The notes under the pieces are model-generated. The model ran no database searches. It had not been told where the DNA came from and saw nothing but the letters and a program-made list of their open reading frames with translations. The translations under genes were made by a program, and so were the position numbers. A DNA stretch of 64,000 nucleotides, from assembly GCA_025765595.1 (NCBI GenBank), contig JAIVFH010000017.1, forward strand, positions 62,001-126,000, read 5' to 3'. Positions 35,301-48,504 of the stretch are shown one piece after another (the stretch's first letter is position 1; every line of letters begins with the position of its first letter). The DNA comes from Obelidium mucronatum (taxonomy: Eukaryota > Chytridiomycota > Chytridiomycetes > Chytridiales > Chytriomycetaceae).

Positions 35301-37474
35301 GTAGAAACGTACAAGCCAGTAAATATGGGACCTTTTCCGGAAGATGCTCAAAAGTTGAACACTATCCCTTTCACACCAAAGCAGGGTATGATGGCACTTT
35401 TTTTGTTTCGTTTGGATTTTGACATTTTTTTTGGTATTAGTCGAGGCCATTCATTCAGGATCATCAACGGGATTAACTTTGGTTGTTGGACCACCTGGTT
35501 TGTTCACTTTACTCAGTTGAATTCATTGTGCTCTGAACCTTAATGTCTTCAGGTACTGGAAAGACCGACTTGACTGTCCAGATCATTGCCAACATCTACC
35601 ATAACTTCCCCAACGAAAAGACTCTGCTTGTGACGCACTCGAATCAGGCGCTAAACCAGCTGTTTGAAAAAATTGTTGCTTTGGATATCGATCAACGTCA
35701 CGTTCTCCGTCTTGGTCATGGAACTGAAGATTTGGATTCCGCTGAAAACTGGGGAAAATACGGTCGAGTGAATTCCTTCTTGGAGAAACGAATTGCATTG
35801 TTGGCGCAAGTCGATGTCTTGGCCGCAAGTCTATACCTTCCAGGAGCACATGGATACACCTGTGAAACTGCCGCAAACTTTTTCAATCAGCATGTTTCCC
35901 GCTTGTGGGAGCGCTTTACTGAAGTGCTGACGAAAGTAGACGTGACGGTCCAAGACTTGACAAACAACTTCCCCTTCCACTACTACTTTTCTTCAGCGCC
36001 ATCACCGCTCTTTTATGAATCTCAGTCTATCGAAGATGCCAAGGATGTTGTAGACGGCTGTTGGAGGCATATCCGCAAGATTTTTACAGAGTTGGAGGAG
36101 GTTCGAGCGTTCGAGCTGTTGAGAAACAATCACGATCGCAGCAACTATCTGTTGATGAAGGAAGCCAAAATTGTGGCACTTACTTGTACCCATGCGGCTT
36201 TGAAGAGGCGGGAATTGGTGGCTCTTGGATTCAAGTACCATAATGTTATCATGGAAGAAGCGGCACAAATTCTTGAAGTGGAGGCCTTTATCCCTTTGCT
36301 GTTGCAATCAGCAGACCAGGATACTGGACTGTCCCGTTTGAAGCGTGTTGTGATGATTGGAGACCACCACCAACTGCCACCGATTGTCCAAAACAGTGCA
36401 TTCCAAAAGTATGGAAACATGGAACAGTCGCTCTTCACACGTTTGATCCGGTTAGGCGTCCCAGCGATCCAGTTGGACCAACAAGGACGATGTCGAAAGA
36501 GTTTAGCAGACCTGTTCCGTTGGAATTATGATTCTCAGTTACGTGATTTAGATGCCGTTGTTTCCAAGACACATGAGTTTCAGTTGGCGAATCCTGGGTT
36601 TGCGTTTGATTATCAGTTTGTGAATGTGGAGGATTATAATGGGAAAGGGGAGACGGAGCCGATTCCGCATTTTTTACAGAATTTGGGGGAGGCAGAGTAT
36701 GTTGTTGCAACGTATCAGTATATGAGACTTTTGGGGTGAGTTGTTGTCATGACTTTTATTTTTTGGCTGGATGTTGACAGCGACGCATCTTTCAGTTATC
36801 CAGCCAGCAAGATTTCGATTTTGACCACCTATAATGGTCAAAAGGCGTTGATTGAGGATGTTTTGGAAAAGCGATGTCGTTGGAATCCACTGTTTGGTCT
36901 TCCCCACCAAGTGGCGACGGTAGATAAATTCCAGGGTCAGCAAAACGACTATATCCTTCTGTCCCTTGTGCGCACCAAGACTGTCGGTCATTTGCGTGAT
37001 GTACGGCGGCTGATTGTCGCGCTTTCAAGAGCTCGTTTGGGGCTCTACATTTTTGGACGACGTGAATTATTTGAAAACTGCTATGAACTCCAACCGGCAT
37101 TGACAAAGCTTGTACAAGAACGGCCGAGTGATGGGTTTTGGCTTCGAGGAAAGGAGATTTGGGAGGCGGATGAGTTTACGAGACTTGTTGATGAGACTGG
37201 GGTTGCTTTGAAGAAGGGTGAGTGGAAGGTGGAGACCACTGGCGAGGATGGTGGGGATGCTGCTGTATTTGAGATTAAGGATGTTGTTCATGTGAGTTCT
37301 TCCCTTTTTAAAACAGGGAATGTGCTTTTTCTTAATGTTATTTTTTTTTTTTAGATGGGATCGTATGTGCATCAGATGATTGTGGAGCAAGTGGAGTATA
37401 TGAAGGAGCAGAAAGAGAAGCAAGGTCAAAATGAATCTGAAGATGTTGAAATGGCTGAAGAAGCCGATGAATAA
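32379..37474 (+). CDS. AQR: Intron-binding spliceosomal helicase Aquarius (AQR/Cwf11)
   Basis: SF1 RNA helicase of the spliceosome that contacts the intron upstream of the branch point. Ten exons (32379-32747, 32811-33198, 33250-33968, 34029-34304, 34369-35076, 35133-35385, 35441-35497, 35553-36735, 36796-37291, 37355-37474) close at 1522 residues with no frame problem. The armadillo-like N-terminal part contains [17 protein letters not shown], and the insertion domain [20 protein letters not shown]. The helicase core shows the P-loop GPPGTGKTD (about 921), the DExx-box-like [21 protein letters not shown], and the C-terminal RecA motifs [29 protein letters not shown] and [11 protein letters not shown]. 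The first 370 coding bases are very GC-rich and encode an Ala/Asp-rich leader. Confidence 0.97.
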
Positions 37475-37668
37475 ATAATGTTTTGTTATTTATCTCTTGT
37501 TGATGCATGATTGCCAAAAGAAGATTGGCAGCAAATCCCTCCTGAAAACCAACCCTACCAAGTAAACACTCACTCTACTCCTCTTGATCCTTATACAACT
37601 GTTCTATGGGTAGATCACTATAGTTTAAACTTTCTTTTTTTTTGGCGTGTACACAGCTGCTCATCACC

Positions 37669-38839
37669 ATGACAGGAAACTATATCGCTGACAGTAGTCG
37701 TGTGTTCAACAGCCGTGGGCAACGCATATACGATGCCATCAGTGGCTTGCTTGGAACTTTCTTTTTCTTTATTATGTTGCTCTACGCTGGATTTAGAGGG
37801 CACAAGGTTGTTACTCAGGTAAAGCTAGCTTGGACGCGTTTGGAAGAAATATCAAAACATACGAAACTCACTCTCTACGGACGAAAACAAACAAAAAAAA
37901 AACCTCACACAGCTTCCCGCGACATTTAGAACCACGAAACAACCCAACTTGATTCCAATCGAGTACTTTGACGACTTATTCCCAAGCTCCGTTCCCTCCG
38001 CGTCCTTTGAGTTCCCCGCCGTAACCCTCTGCGCAGACGACCCAGCCGCCACAATTGCAGTCACAGCGTGCTCCAAAATCACGACAGCCACAGGCGTGCA
38101 CTGCGACAACACCGGAACCATTTCCGGGAATTTGGATGTCGAGGGAAGTTCATTGAGTTGCGTGACCGTGAACCAGTATCCGGGAAGTATTTTGTACGCC
38201 AATGTTGCGGAGGATTTCCTCTCTGTTTCAGTGTCTGTGACTGGAACGCGTCCTGGTTTCCATGATGGTGTGATTGCGTATCTTCATGATCAATCGAATG
38301 CAACGTATGCGGATCAGTTTAATATGACTTTTGAGAACTCGTTTACTGCGGCGACTTATACTGTGGCTGAAGTGGCAATCAGGTATGAAACACGAAAAAT
38401 CAAACAAAACCACAAAGATATACAATTAACAGGCTATTTTCTATTGGTAATCTGTAGAAAAGTGATTGACATTGACTTGTATGGAAACTACGAAATTGAT
38501 TTTGAATCCAAAGTTTCTTACTTGGGTATCAATGTTGAAAAGACAACGACTGGACCATCCCCAATTACATTGGAGATTAAATACCCGGCACTTCAAGTCA
38601 TTTATGAAAAAGAATTCTTGCCTTTGGATATGGTAACAACTTGAGTTTATGCGGATATAAAATTAATTGTTGTTGTTTCTCAGTTTAACTGGCTTGGTGA
38701 AGTTGGAGGTGTTGCAGCTCTTCTGTTCTTCTTTCATAGTACTGTCATCTACATTGTTCCTTTGGTTCTCCTTCGCTTCGATCGCTATACAGATGTTAAG
38801 GGAAAGAAGGCCAATTATGAGAGTTTCACGAACTTCTAA
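37669..38839 (+). CDS. Unrecognised two-TM protein with a large extracytoplasmic loop
   Basis: Four exons (37669-37818, 37913-38382, 38458-38632, 38684-38839) encode 316 residues in frame. TM1 is near residues 27-45 (ISGLLGTFFFFIMLLYAGF) and TM2 near 275-295 (ALLFFFHSTVIYIVPLVLL), with about 220 residues between them. The loop has several Cys and N-glycosylation sites (SNATY, NMTF), so it probably faces outside. The topology recalls two-TM channels or receptors, but I see no family signature. A 5' UTR intron is likely, since CACAG stands 13 bases before the ATG. Confidence 0.7.
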
Positions 38840-38992
38840 ATACAATTATACTTTTGTGATTCAATTCAGTTATAATAAAGTAGATTCTTTTTGTTTTGTG
38901 GAAATTGTTTATGCGAATCAAAAAAAAAACAACACTTTCCTTCCCAGGCAAATAAAAACAAATCACTTTGAAACTAAATCTTTATTCGCCCT

Positions 38993-41900
38993 TCACCTTG
39001 AATAATACTTATTGAAATTGACAAAAACCAACAGCGAGTTCAGACTCCCATAGTCTTTACTTCCAAAGTTTCCATTGCCCATGTTTTGTCCACTGTCCAC
39101 AACATCCAAATGTTTCATTTTGTCGGCAACTTTTATGAATATGGATATTTTTTGCCGTACGCTATGGATGTCCTGGTCAACTTCAGAGCTTCCAATCGCA
39201 GCGCTTTCACATATTCTCCGAACATCTTCAAATACTTGCAAAAGGATATTCATCATTGGTTTTTGCCCCGTCTCCAATAAGAGATACCAGGTTATTTGAT
39301 TCAGCATCATCTCATGCGCTGTCTTGAGTGATTTCAAGTCGGTTATGCGATAGGTAGGTGGCTCTTTCAATCCATTTCCAACGCTTAATGACGAGAATCC
39401 AGCTGAAGCCGATTGTCCCGTCTCACACGCCAGCAGTGAGTTCATAAATTTGTGCCACGGAGAAAGACCCTCTTCGTGGAAATACTGTAGCAAGCTAGAT
39501 ATGAATTCAATAGCTTCCATTCTGAACCGGATCAAGAGGCTGGACTTTATCCCACTTTCTCTCGGAAGAGTAAGTCGGTGGAGGTCGGCCAGACACAGTT
39601 TGGTTTGGAGTAGCAGGGAAAAAAGGGAATTATACTTTTGAATGGACTGAGGCGTCAATAAATAGTCGAAGGGTGCTTTGAGAAAGTATTGAAGTGACAG
39701 GTTATGAGTTGAAGTAGCAATCACTGGCCGAACTAGTTTGAACTTAGAGTTCCTCTTGTTCAGCTCCCCGCAAACGCCCGTTCCTATTTCCAAAAATTCC
39801 TTCAAAGACTGATGACATTCCGGACTGTGTGGTTTGGCTTGCGCCATGGCAAACTTCGAAAAATCGAAATCTTTCAAAAAGAATGCGCCTCCTATAAGAG
39901 ACAATTCGTCCCTCAATTTCAAATCGCGGATGAAAACCAGCAAAGTCTGCGACAAGCCATTGATAAGTATATAGGAACTCAAATTGATTTATACATACCT
40001 CCTGAGAAATGAGATCGCACCGAGCGTATATAGCATTAAACAGTGTCATTTCGAGAACAACGTCAAGCGATGTGGAATCTGAGTATTGGATATCCCTTGC
40101 AGGTAAAGCATCATCTGGATTTAGCCTTAACATCGGCGAGGGACATAAATACGTCAAAATTCCATGGCAAGAGCAAGTTGACCGTTTAATTACTGGAGAT
40201 GCCAAGTTAAATGCACCACTTTCAAGTGCGTTAAGCATATTTGAGTTTACGTTCGCTTTAACTGGCACCGATGCTGAAAAGAGGAGAGAGCTCGTATCTG
40301 GCCCTTCCGCCGACGCGATAGCTGGTAAAACTAACGCCGAAGATTCACTCTGATTGGATGCTTTTTGATTATTCGAGTCATAATCAACCTCCGCGACAAT
40401 ATCATCCTCGGCGCTATCCATAACTGGGGTTTCCTCGTGCAGAATTGCTTTCGTTTCTTCGATGATATTCCCTTCCTCTTCAGAGCAGATGGCTGAAGTT
40501 TCAAAACCAATTAAAGCACTCTCAGCGCTCTCCAAGATCTCATTCGCCGCCTCAATTTTGATTTCTTGAGATTGAACAGTATCCTCCAATGATTTTTGAT
40601 CGATCGAGCCAACTTCTGCTTCCAGCATGAATATGTCTTCCTTCAATAGATTCCGTCTCTTCTCGGTCAACTCTCCTCGCCGAAGCGCCCAATCAGCCTT
40701 CATGGATTTCATTTCTAAATCCGCCATTCGTTTTGAATGTGCTAATTCCATCTCTCTCTTTGCAGCTTCTTGCTCCGCTTGCAACTCTTCCGCCATTTTT
40801 CGTTGACGTTGTAACGCCTCTTCAGCTTCTTGGAGTTTTTTGATTTCTTCGTTGTGACGGTATTCAGCCAGTTGCAACAAGAACTCTTGTACTTGAGACT
40901 TCCATTTGGTTTGTTTGTTGTTTCTTTTTTGAAGCCTTTTCTGGGTAAATTCCAAGACATACTCCTCCTGTTTGGTGTGAATATATATCAAAACCTACGC
41001 TTCACTCAAAGCAATACCTTACTCTTTTTTGCTGAATGTTGATCAGTTCGTTGCGTCGCTGTAAGATTTGAGCTTGCATGGATTGGTGGACATCAGACTC
41101 GCGAGCAAAGAGGTAACTGGAATAAGTATTGAAAAACTGATGGACTTCTTTCCGATATCTATGATTTCGGTAGAGTTTCAGCTCGTTGCAATTATAAAAT
41201 GTTCCACTAACAATGCAACTTCAGATGGTTGAAGGACAATATCCAACTTCGTTTCGTGTTTATCGTTGATGAGAAATAATTGATGGTTGGGATTGAAACT
41301 GCGAAGTAGTTGCAAACAAAATCCAGAGTGCTGAACCGCAGCAACGATTTTTGGAGGAATAAATGAAGGAATCAGACTTGCGTCCTAAAGAAGACAGAGC
41401 CGATGAGTCTGTTCATGTGTAAGAATAAAAAAGATCATCGTACCTGTATTTGAGCCATAGCTGTATCTAGGTCCAGCCGCGATACAGTTGGTGAGAAGAA
41501 AGATTCGAAATGATTCACTGAAGCGCCTCGCTGAGCCCCAACCAGGACAGACAACATTTCTGTTAAAGGATTACAAGCTCTTTTGAATAGAGATCCTAGA
41601 ACGTGCTGCAACACTTGTTGATGGGGAGCCAGGTACTGCGATTCCAGTGAAACCAAGACGTCATGAATTCGAGATAGCAAGGAAGCACTGGATAGAATCT
41701 CAGAATTCCGGGGATATTTCTCATTATCAATAGAGCATTCGCAAATCTCTGCCATAGATTGAAGAAGGGTGTCCAGTGGTTCTATCATGTTCCAAACAGT
41801 CAGGAATCCTGCATATGGGTTTCCAGCAACATAATCATTGGCGGATAAAACAGATGAACGAATTAAAGACAAGAAAGAACGAAGGCCGTCATAAAATATC

Positions 41901-42672
41901 AGTTCTGTAGCATTTATGCTGCAACAGGTCCTTAACATAAAAGAGCAATTCAGCAAAATAAACTCACATTTTATAAGACGGATATGACATGGATAGTCGC
42001 TCTAGTCGAAAAAAGTGTGACCCAAATGAAGCAAATTGGTGGATGATTCTGGGCAAAAATTACTATTTACAAGTATAAGCAGTGGGGGGAAAGCCACTAA
42101 CTCCTTATATACTGCGTTTGATGTCGACTCAATGCGGAGGTCAGGTCTTGATGGAACTTGAAAAGATTGTGTTTTCTGATCCACTTTGAAGATGCTTGAT
42201 TCAACGCCAACACACATGGCCAAACAGCTCTTCTTCCGATAAGTCAATCCAAGTTCTGAATAGCCAATTCGAAAGTACCTTCAAAAGCATTCGCCGACTC
42301 ATGAAGTTGAATTCCTTAGGGTTCGAAAATAGTGTTTGGCTGAATCTAGAGCACTGTTAGAACAAACCAAAGACATTCGCCAAGAGTGCATACTTGCGCA
42401 TCGCAGCTTCGGATATATGCGCAGACTCTTCGGACAAAAGCTTCACTGGCTGTGGATTGAATGCTTTGCCTTTGACATCTAGAATGTTGCCAAGCATATC
42501 CCACGAAGGGAGGAAGAGCTGGATTTAAGCAGTTTAATAGCTGGATATTCTGTTATCTCATAGTGGCGGCTACCTCGGAATCCGTCGCTTCTACTGTTTC
42601 GAACATCGCGTTGTTTTGAATTTGGATGTAATTCTTGAATTGTTTTTCGAGTATTGATTCAAAAGCAATCAT
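38993..42672 (-). CDS. Gamma-tubulin complex component (GCP5/GCP6-like, Spc97/Spc98 family)
   Basis: Structural subunit of the gamma-tubulin ring complex that nucleates microtubules at the centrosome/basal body. Ten exons (42574-42672, 42394-42518, 42279-42339, 42102-42232, 41968-42048, 41444-41930, 41212-41384, 41023-41158, 39999-40967, 38993-39946) close at 1071 residues. The GRIP1 half includes SCLAMCVGVESSIF and FGSHFFRLERL, and the GRIP2 half includes KAPFDYLLTPQSIQKYNSLF and FRMEAIEFISSLLQYF. Between them is an inserted, strongly coiled-coil stretch of about 300 residues (EEIKKLQEAEEALQRQRK), the feature that points to GCP6. It starts 58 bp after the MBOAT stop on the same strand. Confidence 0.85.
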
Positions 42673-42729
42673 ACCAGAATACTACTATAGTTCTTAAGAG
42701 CTGGTTTTATTCCACAATCTACAGTTCTG

Positions 42730-44244
42730 CTAAATGATAGTCCGAATAAACTGTAATAATGCTGGAGGCAATGGAATGGCAAAGTCATCAACAAATACTC
42801 CTGATCGGGCATAAGGTCCGACAAATAACGGACTCATCCACACAAGTATTCCAATTGTGGCTGAACAGTGAAATCAAAAACACATACCGAAAAAAAATAT
42901 TTAAAAATAACTCAACTGCTCCAACCGACCAGAGTCCCAAAAACCCCCTTGCCCCAAGTCTTTCCAAAGCCTGTTACTCTCTGCAAATATATCTGGCCAA
43001 AGCAAAAGATGCCCTGAAGCAAAAAGAATGCAGTGTTCTCTCCGAACCCTTGTCCCGGTAAAAACATGAAAATCAGAAGCTCGTGAAGAGCTGCCGACAT
43101 TAAAAATGCAGACAAGGAGGCAATGAGGGCGTGACTCGTGGGAATAGGCCTTGCCTGTGCCAGTGTTTTGCAACTCCACTGGTGGCGGATTCACCAACGC
43201 AAGTAACTTCAAGGTTGGTTCGAACGACAACCGATGAATAATTTCTTTGATTACAAAGTTCCATCGGTAACTCCACTGTGTTTGAGACAGTTAAAAAGAT
43301 GGATGCCAGAGTTTCAAATGTCGTTACTCACCCAGTCCCGCAGAGAAGTAGCAAGAAATGGATAATTGAATGCATAAAAGAATGGGGAATCGAATAAAAG
43401 AGTGGCAGCAAAAGCAGCACTTGCACAATCTTAAAAAAATTAGGAAATAAGTAGCCAGACGGTACTTTCCAAACTAAACTCAGACATACTAAATTCAAGG
43501 GATGTGTAAACGAGACATGCAAAGAGAATTTGTTCTCGTATTCCAATAAAATCGAATGGGGATAGGAATCCATATCGCTCCTGATATCCATACTTTTGAA
43601 AATAAGCGCGCGAAATTATATACGCCGCCAACGTACACCCCATTCGCAGCACATGACTGAACAAGAATGAAACAGTAAATTCAGATCGTTGGACAGATTG
43701 TGGTCTCCATTTTCGAATCTTTGGTGGCAGCTTGAGTTCCTTTCGCCTCATATTCTCATTTCAGATGCATTAATTCATTTAGTTGGCGTAGTCTTTTGTT
43801 GTCGGAAGTCATGAGGAATTCGGTGTAATCAAGCAACGACCATCGAGAGTTTTCGGATCTACAAATTTCCAAATAGCACATAAGTGAAAAAAGGTCGCAG
43901 ATCTGAGAGACATTGGTATTTACCGTTCAATCGTTCCGATTTCCAGCATTCGCAAAGACATGATCACCATAGAAGCTGCAGCTCCAACCATATGCAAAAA
44001 GTAATCTGAGCAGGGATACATAAGAGGTAGACCAACTGCCAAAGAGAATCCAGCCAGCTGGACAACTTGATTTGAGAGTCGCTTTGTTTTCAGAAGACCA
44101 AAATGCAATAGTGGCAGTGCAGTGAACACCATTGGCTGTGATGATGCTGGTTGGTACTTGAACGACCTTCATTCCCACACTTACCAAGTAAATGTAGGCT
44201 TCAATAGCAGATGAGTACCATTGGATATGTTGCGGAGGAGACAT
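42730..44244 (-). CDS. MBOAT / wax-synthase-like acyltransferase
   Basis: Multi-pass membrane acyltransferase. Seven exons (44185-44244, 43924-44135, 43490-43858, 43332-43429, 43195-43275, 42926-43154, 42730-42860). Diagnostic parts: FYAFNYPFLATSLRDW followed by WSYRWNF, the HEL motif in FLMSAALHELLIFMF (catalytic His of the wax-synthase domain), and a C-terminal TM ending MSPLFVGPY. The third exon is one base out of phase with its neighbours. Either there is an extra base near 43762, or a 94-base intron with a weak donor lies after SRW. Acceptor alcohol or lipid is unknown. One intron is only 40 bases. Confidence 0.7.
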
Positions 44245-44407
44245 GTTCGAAGTTCGGTTAAATTTTGATAAGATGGATCGTTTTTTTTTTTGAATTTTAT
44301 TGTGGAAGATAATCAATGTTAAAATTGGCATCTATTTATTATGTAATGGTGATGGCAATGTAGAAACAGTCTAAAAACAGGCGCAAAAAAACAATCCTCA
44401 CGACACC

Positions 44408-47032
44408 TCAAACAGAAACTGTTACGTTCTTGTTGTGAGTCACAGCAATTAAAGCACACGCAGCCCCTACAGCGTGATCTCCCACAGTCGCCGATTCGAC
44501 ACTCTTTCCCAAGTTAGCCAAACAAGCAATAGTGTTATCCACAATCTTGGTGTTCAACTTTTCAAAGGCGGCATGATCCTTTGCAACTTTTTGCACCATT
44601 TTTGGCATGTTCAGTTGATAAAAGAACTCCAATGGAGTAGGGTCTGGGAACTTTGTTCCGATCTGTGCTGGTTCCTGACTTTTAACGACTGGTGCTGTTG
44701 ATGTGACAACGTTCAACTCTGTCACAATATCAGCCACAACAGCCTTTGCTTCTTCAACTGTAGTAACCGCAATGTTGGCATCACGGCGTCTGTTGGAAAG
44801 TTTGCCTCCAAGTGCACCAGCAGCAAAGAAGTCCTTAATGTCAGCCCCATTGTTGGCAGTTCCGAAGATACCAAGCAAAACGTCTTCTGGTTGGACATTG
44901 ACAGCAACTTGAGATTTCGAGTAAGGAATGTACTCAAAGCATTGAGAGTTCGCTTTGAAATCCCATCCTGCACTGACAGGAACGTTAAACCCAGGCATGA
45001 TATCATTCAGTGTTGCAGGGACACCGTTGGGCGCACCAGGTCCACCAGTTGGTGGGTAGTGAGTAACACCACCGGTGTACCCCAAATTTGGATTGAATTG
45101 CTGGATCATTGCGTAGTATCTGTCGATGTTGACGTGGTGCATGTAGAAGATTGGATCGGAGGCAGCAGTAGCAGTCATGAACATGTGTCCCACAACGTAC
45201 TTCAAGTCGTTTGGATTTGACATATCGTAAAAGTAGTAGCCTCCGACATTCGCGTGAACCATGTTGTGCGCATACTCAACGGACCAACGTGCATCGTCGA
45301 AATTGGTGTATGGGGCTTCGGTAGCTGGATTCATTTGGGTAACAGCAAGCATGAATTGATCAGTGAGTTGGGGGCGCCCGGCGTAGTTGAGGCCTGCATT
45401 CGAAGTCAATGGCATACGACGAATACACACGTCATCGTTAGGGACCCAGGATCCAGCAAATCCATCGCGCAAGCAGTAATGTGAATCCACACCGTCCCAT
45501 CCAAATCCAAACTCGCTTGGAGTCAGCATTCCTCCTTCAGCAGTGGCCCAATTGGTGGGGTTGGAGCCCCAAGCCCAGTAAGGCATCGCGAAGTTAGGGT
45601 TGTTGGTGAAGACCTTCATATCTTGCTCAAACGACCAGATCAGAAATCTGTGCCATGGAAGAAAGATGCTCTTGATGTGATACCAGTCCAACGCGTTTCC
45701 ATGGAATGCATTGTAATCGTCCCAACGGCTCTTGCGCCCCAACATGCTTGGACATTCACGCATCGCTTGTAATCCCTTTTGGAAAGCCAACTTCTCTGCA
45801 GAACTCAAATCACGGTAGTCTCTGCGTTTATCGAGAGTCTTGCAGGCGCCTTTTGGGAGCACTGGAACAAACGCAGCCAAACCAGTGACAGTGTTTGGGT
45901 ATGCAGCAAGAGAGTCGGTTCCAAATTTACCACACTGACCAGAACCAAGACGCAGGATTCCATTCACGTTTCGGACACAATTGTATGATCTTAAGTTGAA
46001 AAGAATGTCGCCAGCTTCACGTTGCCACATTTGGGTAAATAAGTTCTCTCCGTTGCATTGAGCCAGCTATACCAATACATCAGCAAATAATAACAAACAG
46101 AATCAGGATTTAGTACTTACAGTCAAGTCAACAACATCGGTTACGGCAGCGTCTGCGGTGGCAGCTGGAGCATTCAAACAAAGTCCAGTGGCAACGTTCT
46201 TGATTTGGCCGAATTGGTATAACCAATTCTGTTCAGGCTGGCCATTACATGTTGTGGTGTACACATTGGTGATCTAAATTAACAGGTTGGGTACAAATGA
46301 GTCAAAATGACTACGAAACGAAGAAGCCACGCACCAAATTCGAGTAAGGGTCATTTGGCTTCATTCCAGTGACACATTGTCCTCCGATTAGAAGAGAAGT
46401 AATAGCATCCGGTGTTGCCAAAAAAGCGGGTTTGATAGGACCCAAGTTGTTCACCTCCAAGGCATATGTAGAAAGACACTTTCCACCGGAGACGTTTCCG
46501 AACTTTCCAATAGCTTGAATTCCAGACACTTGAGCAGGAGCCAGACATGATCCCGCAACGGTTGGAGTTCCGTTGATATCGAGGTCTATCACCTGGTTGC
46601 CGTATCTAGTTGTGTGGTGATGAAATTAGCAAAAAGTGGAAAACCCTAAATGAGGTTGACGAACCCTGAACGACATGGTTGCAGCGTCATGAAGTTCGCA
46701 GCGTTCTTCTCGACACAGAGCGAGCCAGAGGTAGTACCGTCAGAGATCATCATAACGTAGGCTTTGCCGCCGATTGCACTGGGTTGCTTAACAACGAAGA
46801 ACGCCTGGAAGGGTGACCCTGGGTTACACTCAGAGAGCTTAAGCCAGGCTCCTTTCGTGTAAGTCGACGCCTCCCAGCACTTGTTCCAGAGAACAGCCTT
46901 GTGGACTTGGATGGAGATGGTTCCAGGCGAGCTTGGCCAGAGGGCGATAGGCGGGATTGATACGGTGGGTGCAACCTGTGCTGTCGTCTGCATAGCAGCA
47001 AGCACAGCTAGAAGTAGCGAAGCTGGTTGCAT
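44408..47032 (-). CDS. Secreted tyrosinase with N-terminal ricin-B-type lectin domain
   Basis: Type-3 copper oxidase that hydroxylates phenols and oxidises diphenols to quinones (melanin or cross-linking chemistry). Four exons (46665-47032, 46335-46605, 46121-46273, 44408-46066) give 816 residues in frame. Signal peptide MQPASLLLAVLAAMQTTAQ. Residues about 20-290 form beta-trefoil repeats of the ricin-B/QxW kind (QNWLYQFGQIKNVATGLCLN, GNVSGGKCLSTYALEVNN). The tyrosinase domain shows CuA (YNAFHGNALDWYHIKSIFLP then WHRF) and CuB (YAHNMVHANVGG, then DPIFYMHHVNIDRYY), with all six His present. A C-terminal extension of about 130 residues ends hydrophobic. The lectin domain could tether the enzyme to wall or substrate glycans. 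Confidence 0.9.
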
Positions 47033-47197
47033 GTCTAATTATTCGATTGTCTATTTGTGAAACTTGTTTTTTTTTTAATTTCCAACAACAGAAAAATGTG
47101 ATTGAACCAAACGTGACTCTGCCATTCAGATCACATTCAGATGACGGCAAATGACCAATACGCGCGAAAAATATTTTATTTTTTCAACTTATGCGTC

Positions 47198-48504
47198 TTA
47201 GAACGATTCAACATCCAACATGGATCCCAAACACTGAACAATATTGGTCGTCATTACATCTTCGACTTTCTCTTCCAAATGGCGCTTTGGATCCTGCTTT
47301 CCAATATGACGTGTCTGGAGTTGCTCAGCTGTCAAAGTGCTCTCTTCGCCGACCGACTTGTTGTATGCCTCCGAAAGAGCCAGCATTTTCTATTAATCAG
47401 GTATCAATTATCAGTTCCGTAACAAATGCAATCAAAAATAACAGGGAAAAGATGGAATATGTGTCAGAAATCAATTTGGCAATGTTCTGTTTGTCCAACA
47501 TATGCTGTTTCGGTACAGGTCTGAGATTGTGATCATCATACACAACAGGATGAATGCCAACATATGCACCGAACTCTCACCTTAACAGATTCTTCGTTGG
47601 AGCAGCTGTGTTCATCAAAGTTGGTTAAGGTCAACCCTTCGGTCCAATCTTTCTTGTGTAGGTTCAGCAACATTTTTTGCTCCAACTCGTTTTTGCGGTA
47701 GTTGATTCCAATGGAGTAGTAATGGCGATTCAATCCGTGAATCAAAGCCTAAAATATTTGGATTAGCTCGAAACGAAAATTGAATTACGATTGATTCTAC
47801 CTGAATACTTGGCTTATTCAAGTATCCAATGTTGGAAGTGATTTGACGTGGCTCCTTATTGATGGCTAAAGTTTGTGGGTTGATGAGGCGGAAAGCGTCA
47901 ATCACGACTTTTCCCTTGACTGATTGAATGGGATCAACGACAACTGCAATAGCTCGTGGGTTCAGTTGCTCGAAACTCTGCAGGCCGGATAGATTAGAAT
48001 ATTTATCGCCAACAAAGCATGAATACATACGTTCTGGGTGTTGACATCGGTACTCGAGAGCCAACATCCGAAACCAGGGTGAGAGTGGTACCAGCCAACA
48101 ACCATTTCAGGACTGAAAGATATAGTTGAGTTGAATAACTTCGATAACGAAAGAGTATAGTACCGTCCAGTTTGCTTCAACATGTCCAACATCTTTGTTT
48201 GAAATACGGGGTCCACCGCTTCAACGGACACTCCCGTACCGCTCTGCGGCATAGCAAATACATCTACAACGCGGACCTATGGCGTGTTTAAGCACGAGAG
48301 CCACTGCTGGCCACTATGCCAACATACCGTGTAGTCGTCCACAAACTCTCCCAGCATCAGCCCCATAACTTCCATCGGCACTCCCGCGCGTCCGTGCTTT
48401 AACATCTTCAGGAGGGCAAGCGATGAAATGTGCACAGTCTCAGCAGTGTCAACCATCGGGGTATCGAGGCCAGGCTGCTGCGCCTGCATTCCCTGGCCAA
48501 ACAT
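47198..48504 (-). CDS. RPN11: 26S proteasome regulatory subunit RPN11 (PSMD14), JAMM deubiquitinase
   Basis: Lid subunit that cuts ubiquitin chains from substrates entering the proteasome. Six exons (48328-48504, 48164-48276, 48031-48112, 47801-47977, 47581-47748, 47198-47389) close at 302 residues. The MPN+/JAMM zinc site is complete: the Glu in [11 protein letters not shown], then [14 protein letters not shown]. The Ins-1/Ins-2 and C-terminal segments ([33 protein letters not shown]) match closely. It lies in a run of minus-strand genes. Confidence 0.97.

Noticed and set aside
42241..42300. Apparent one-base frameshift in the GCP gene between LLKVLSNWLF and ELGLTYRKK
   Set aside because: A 46-base intron (42233-42278) removes the stretch and joins MLLK to KSCLAMCVGVESS in phase, which fits the GCP family, so no frameshift is needed.
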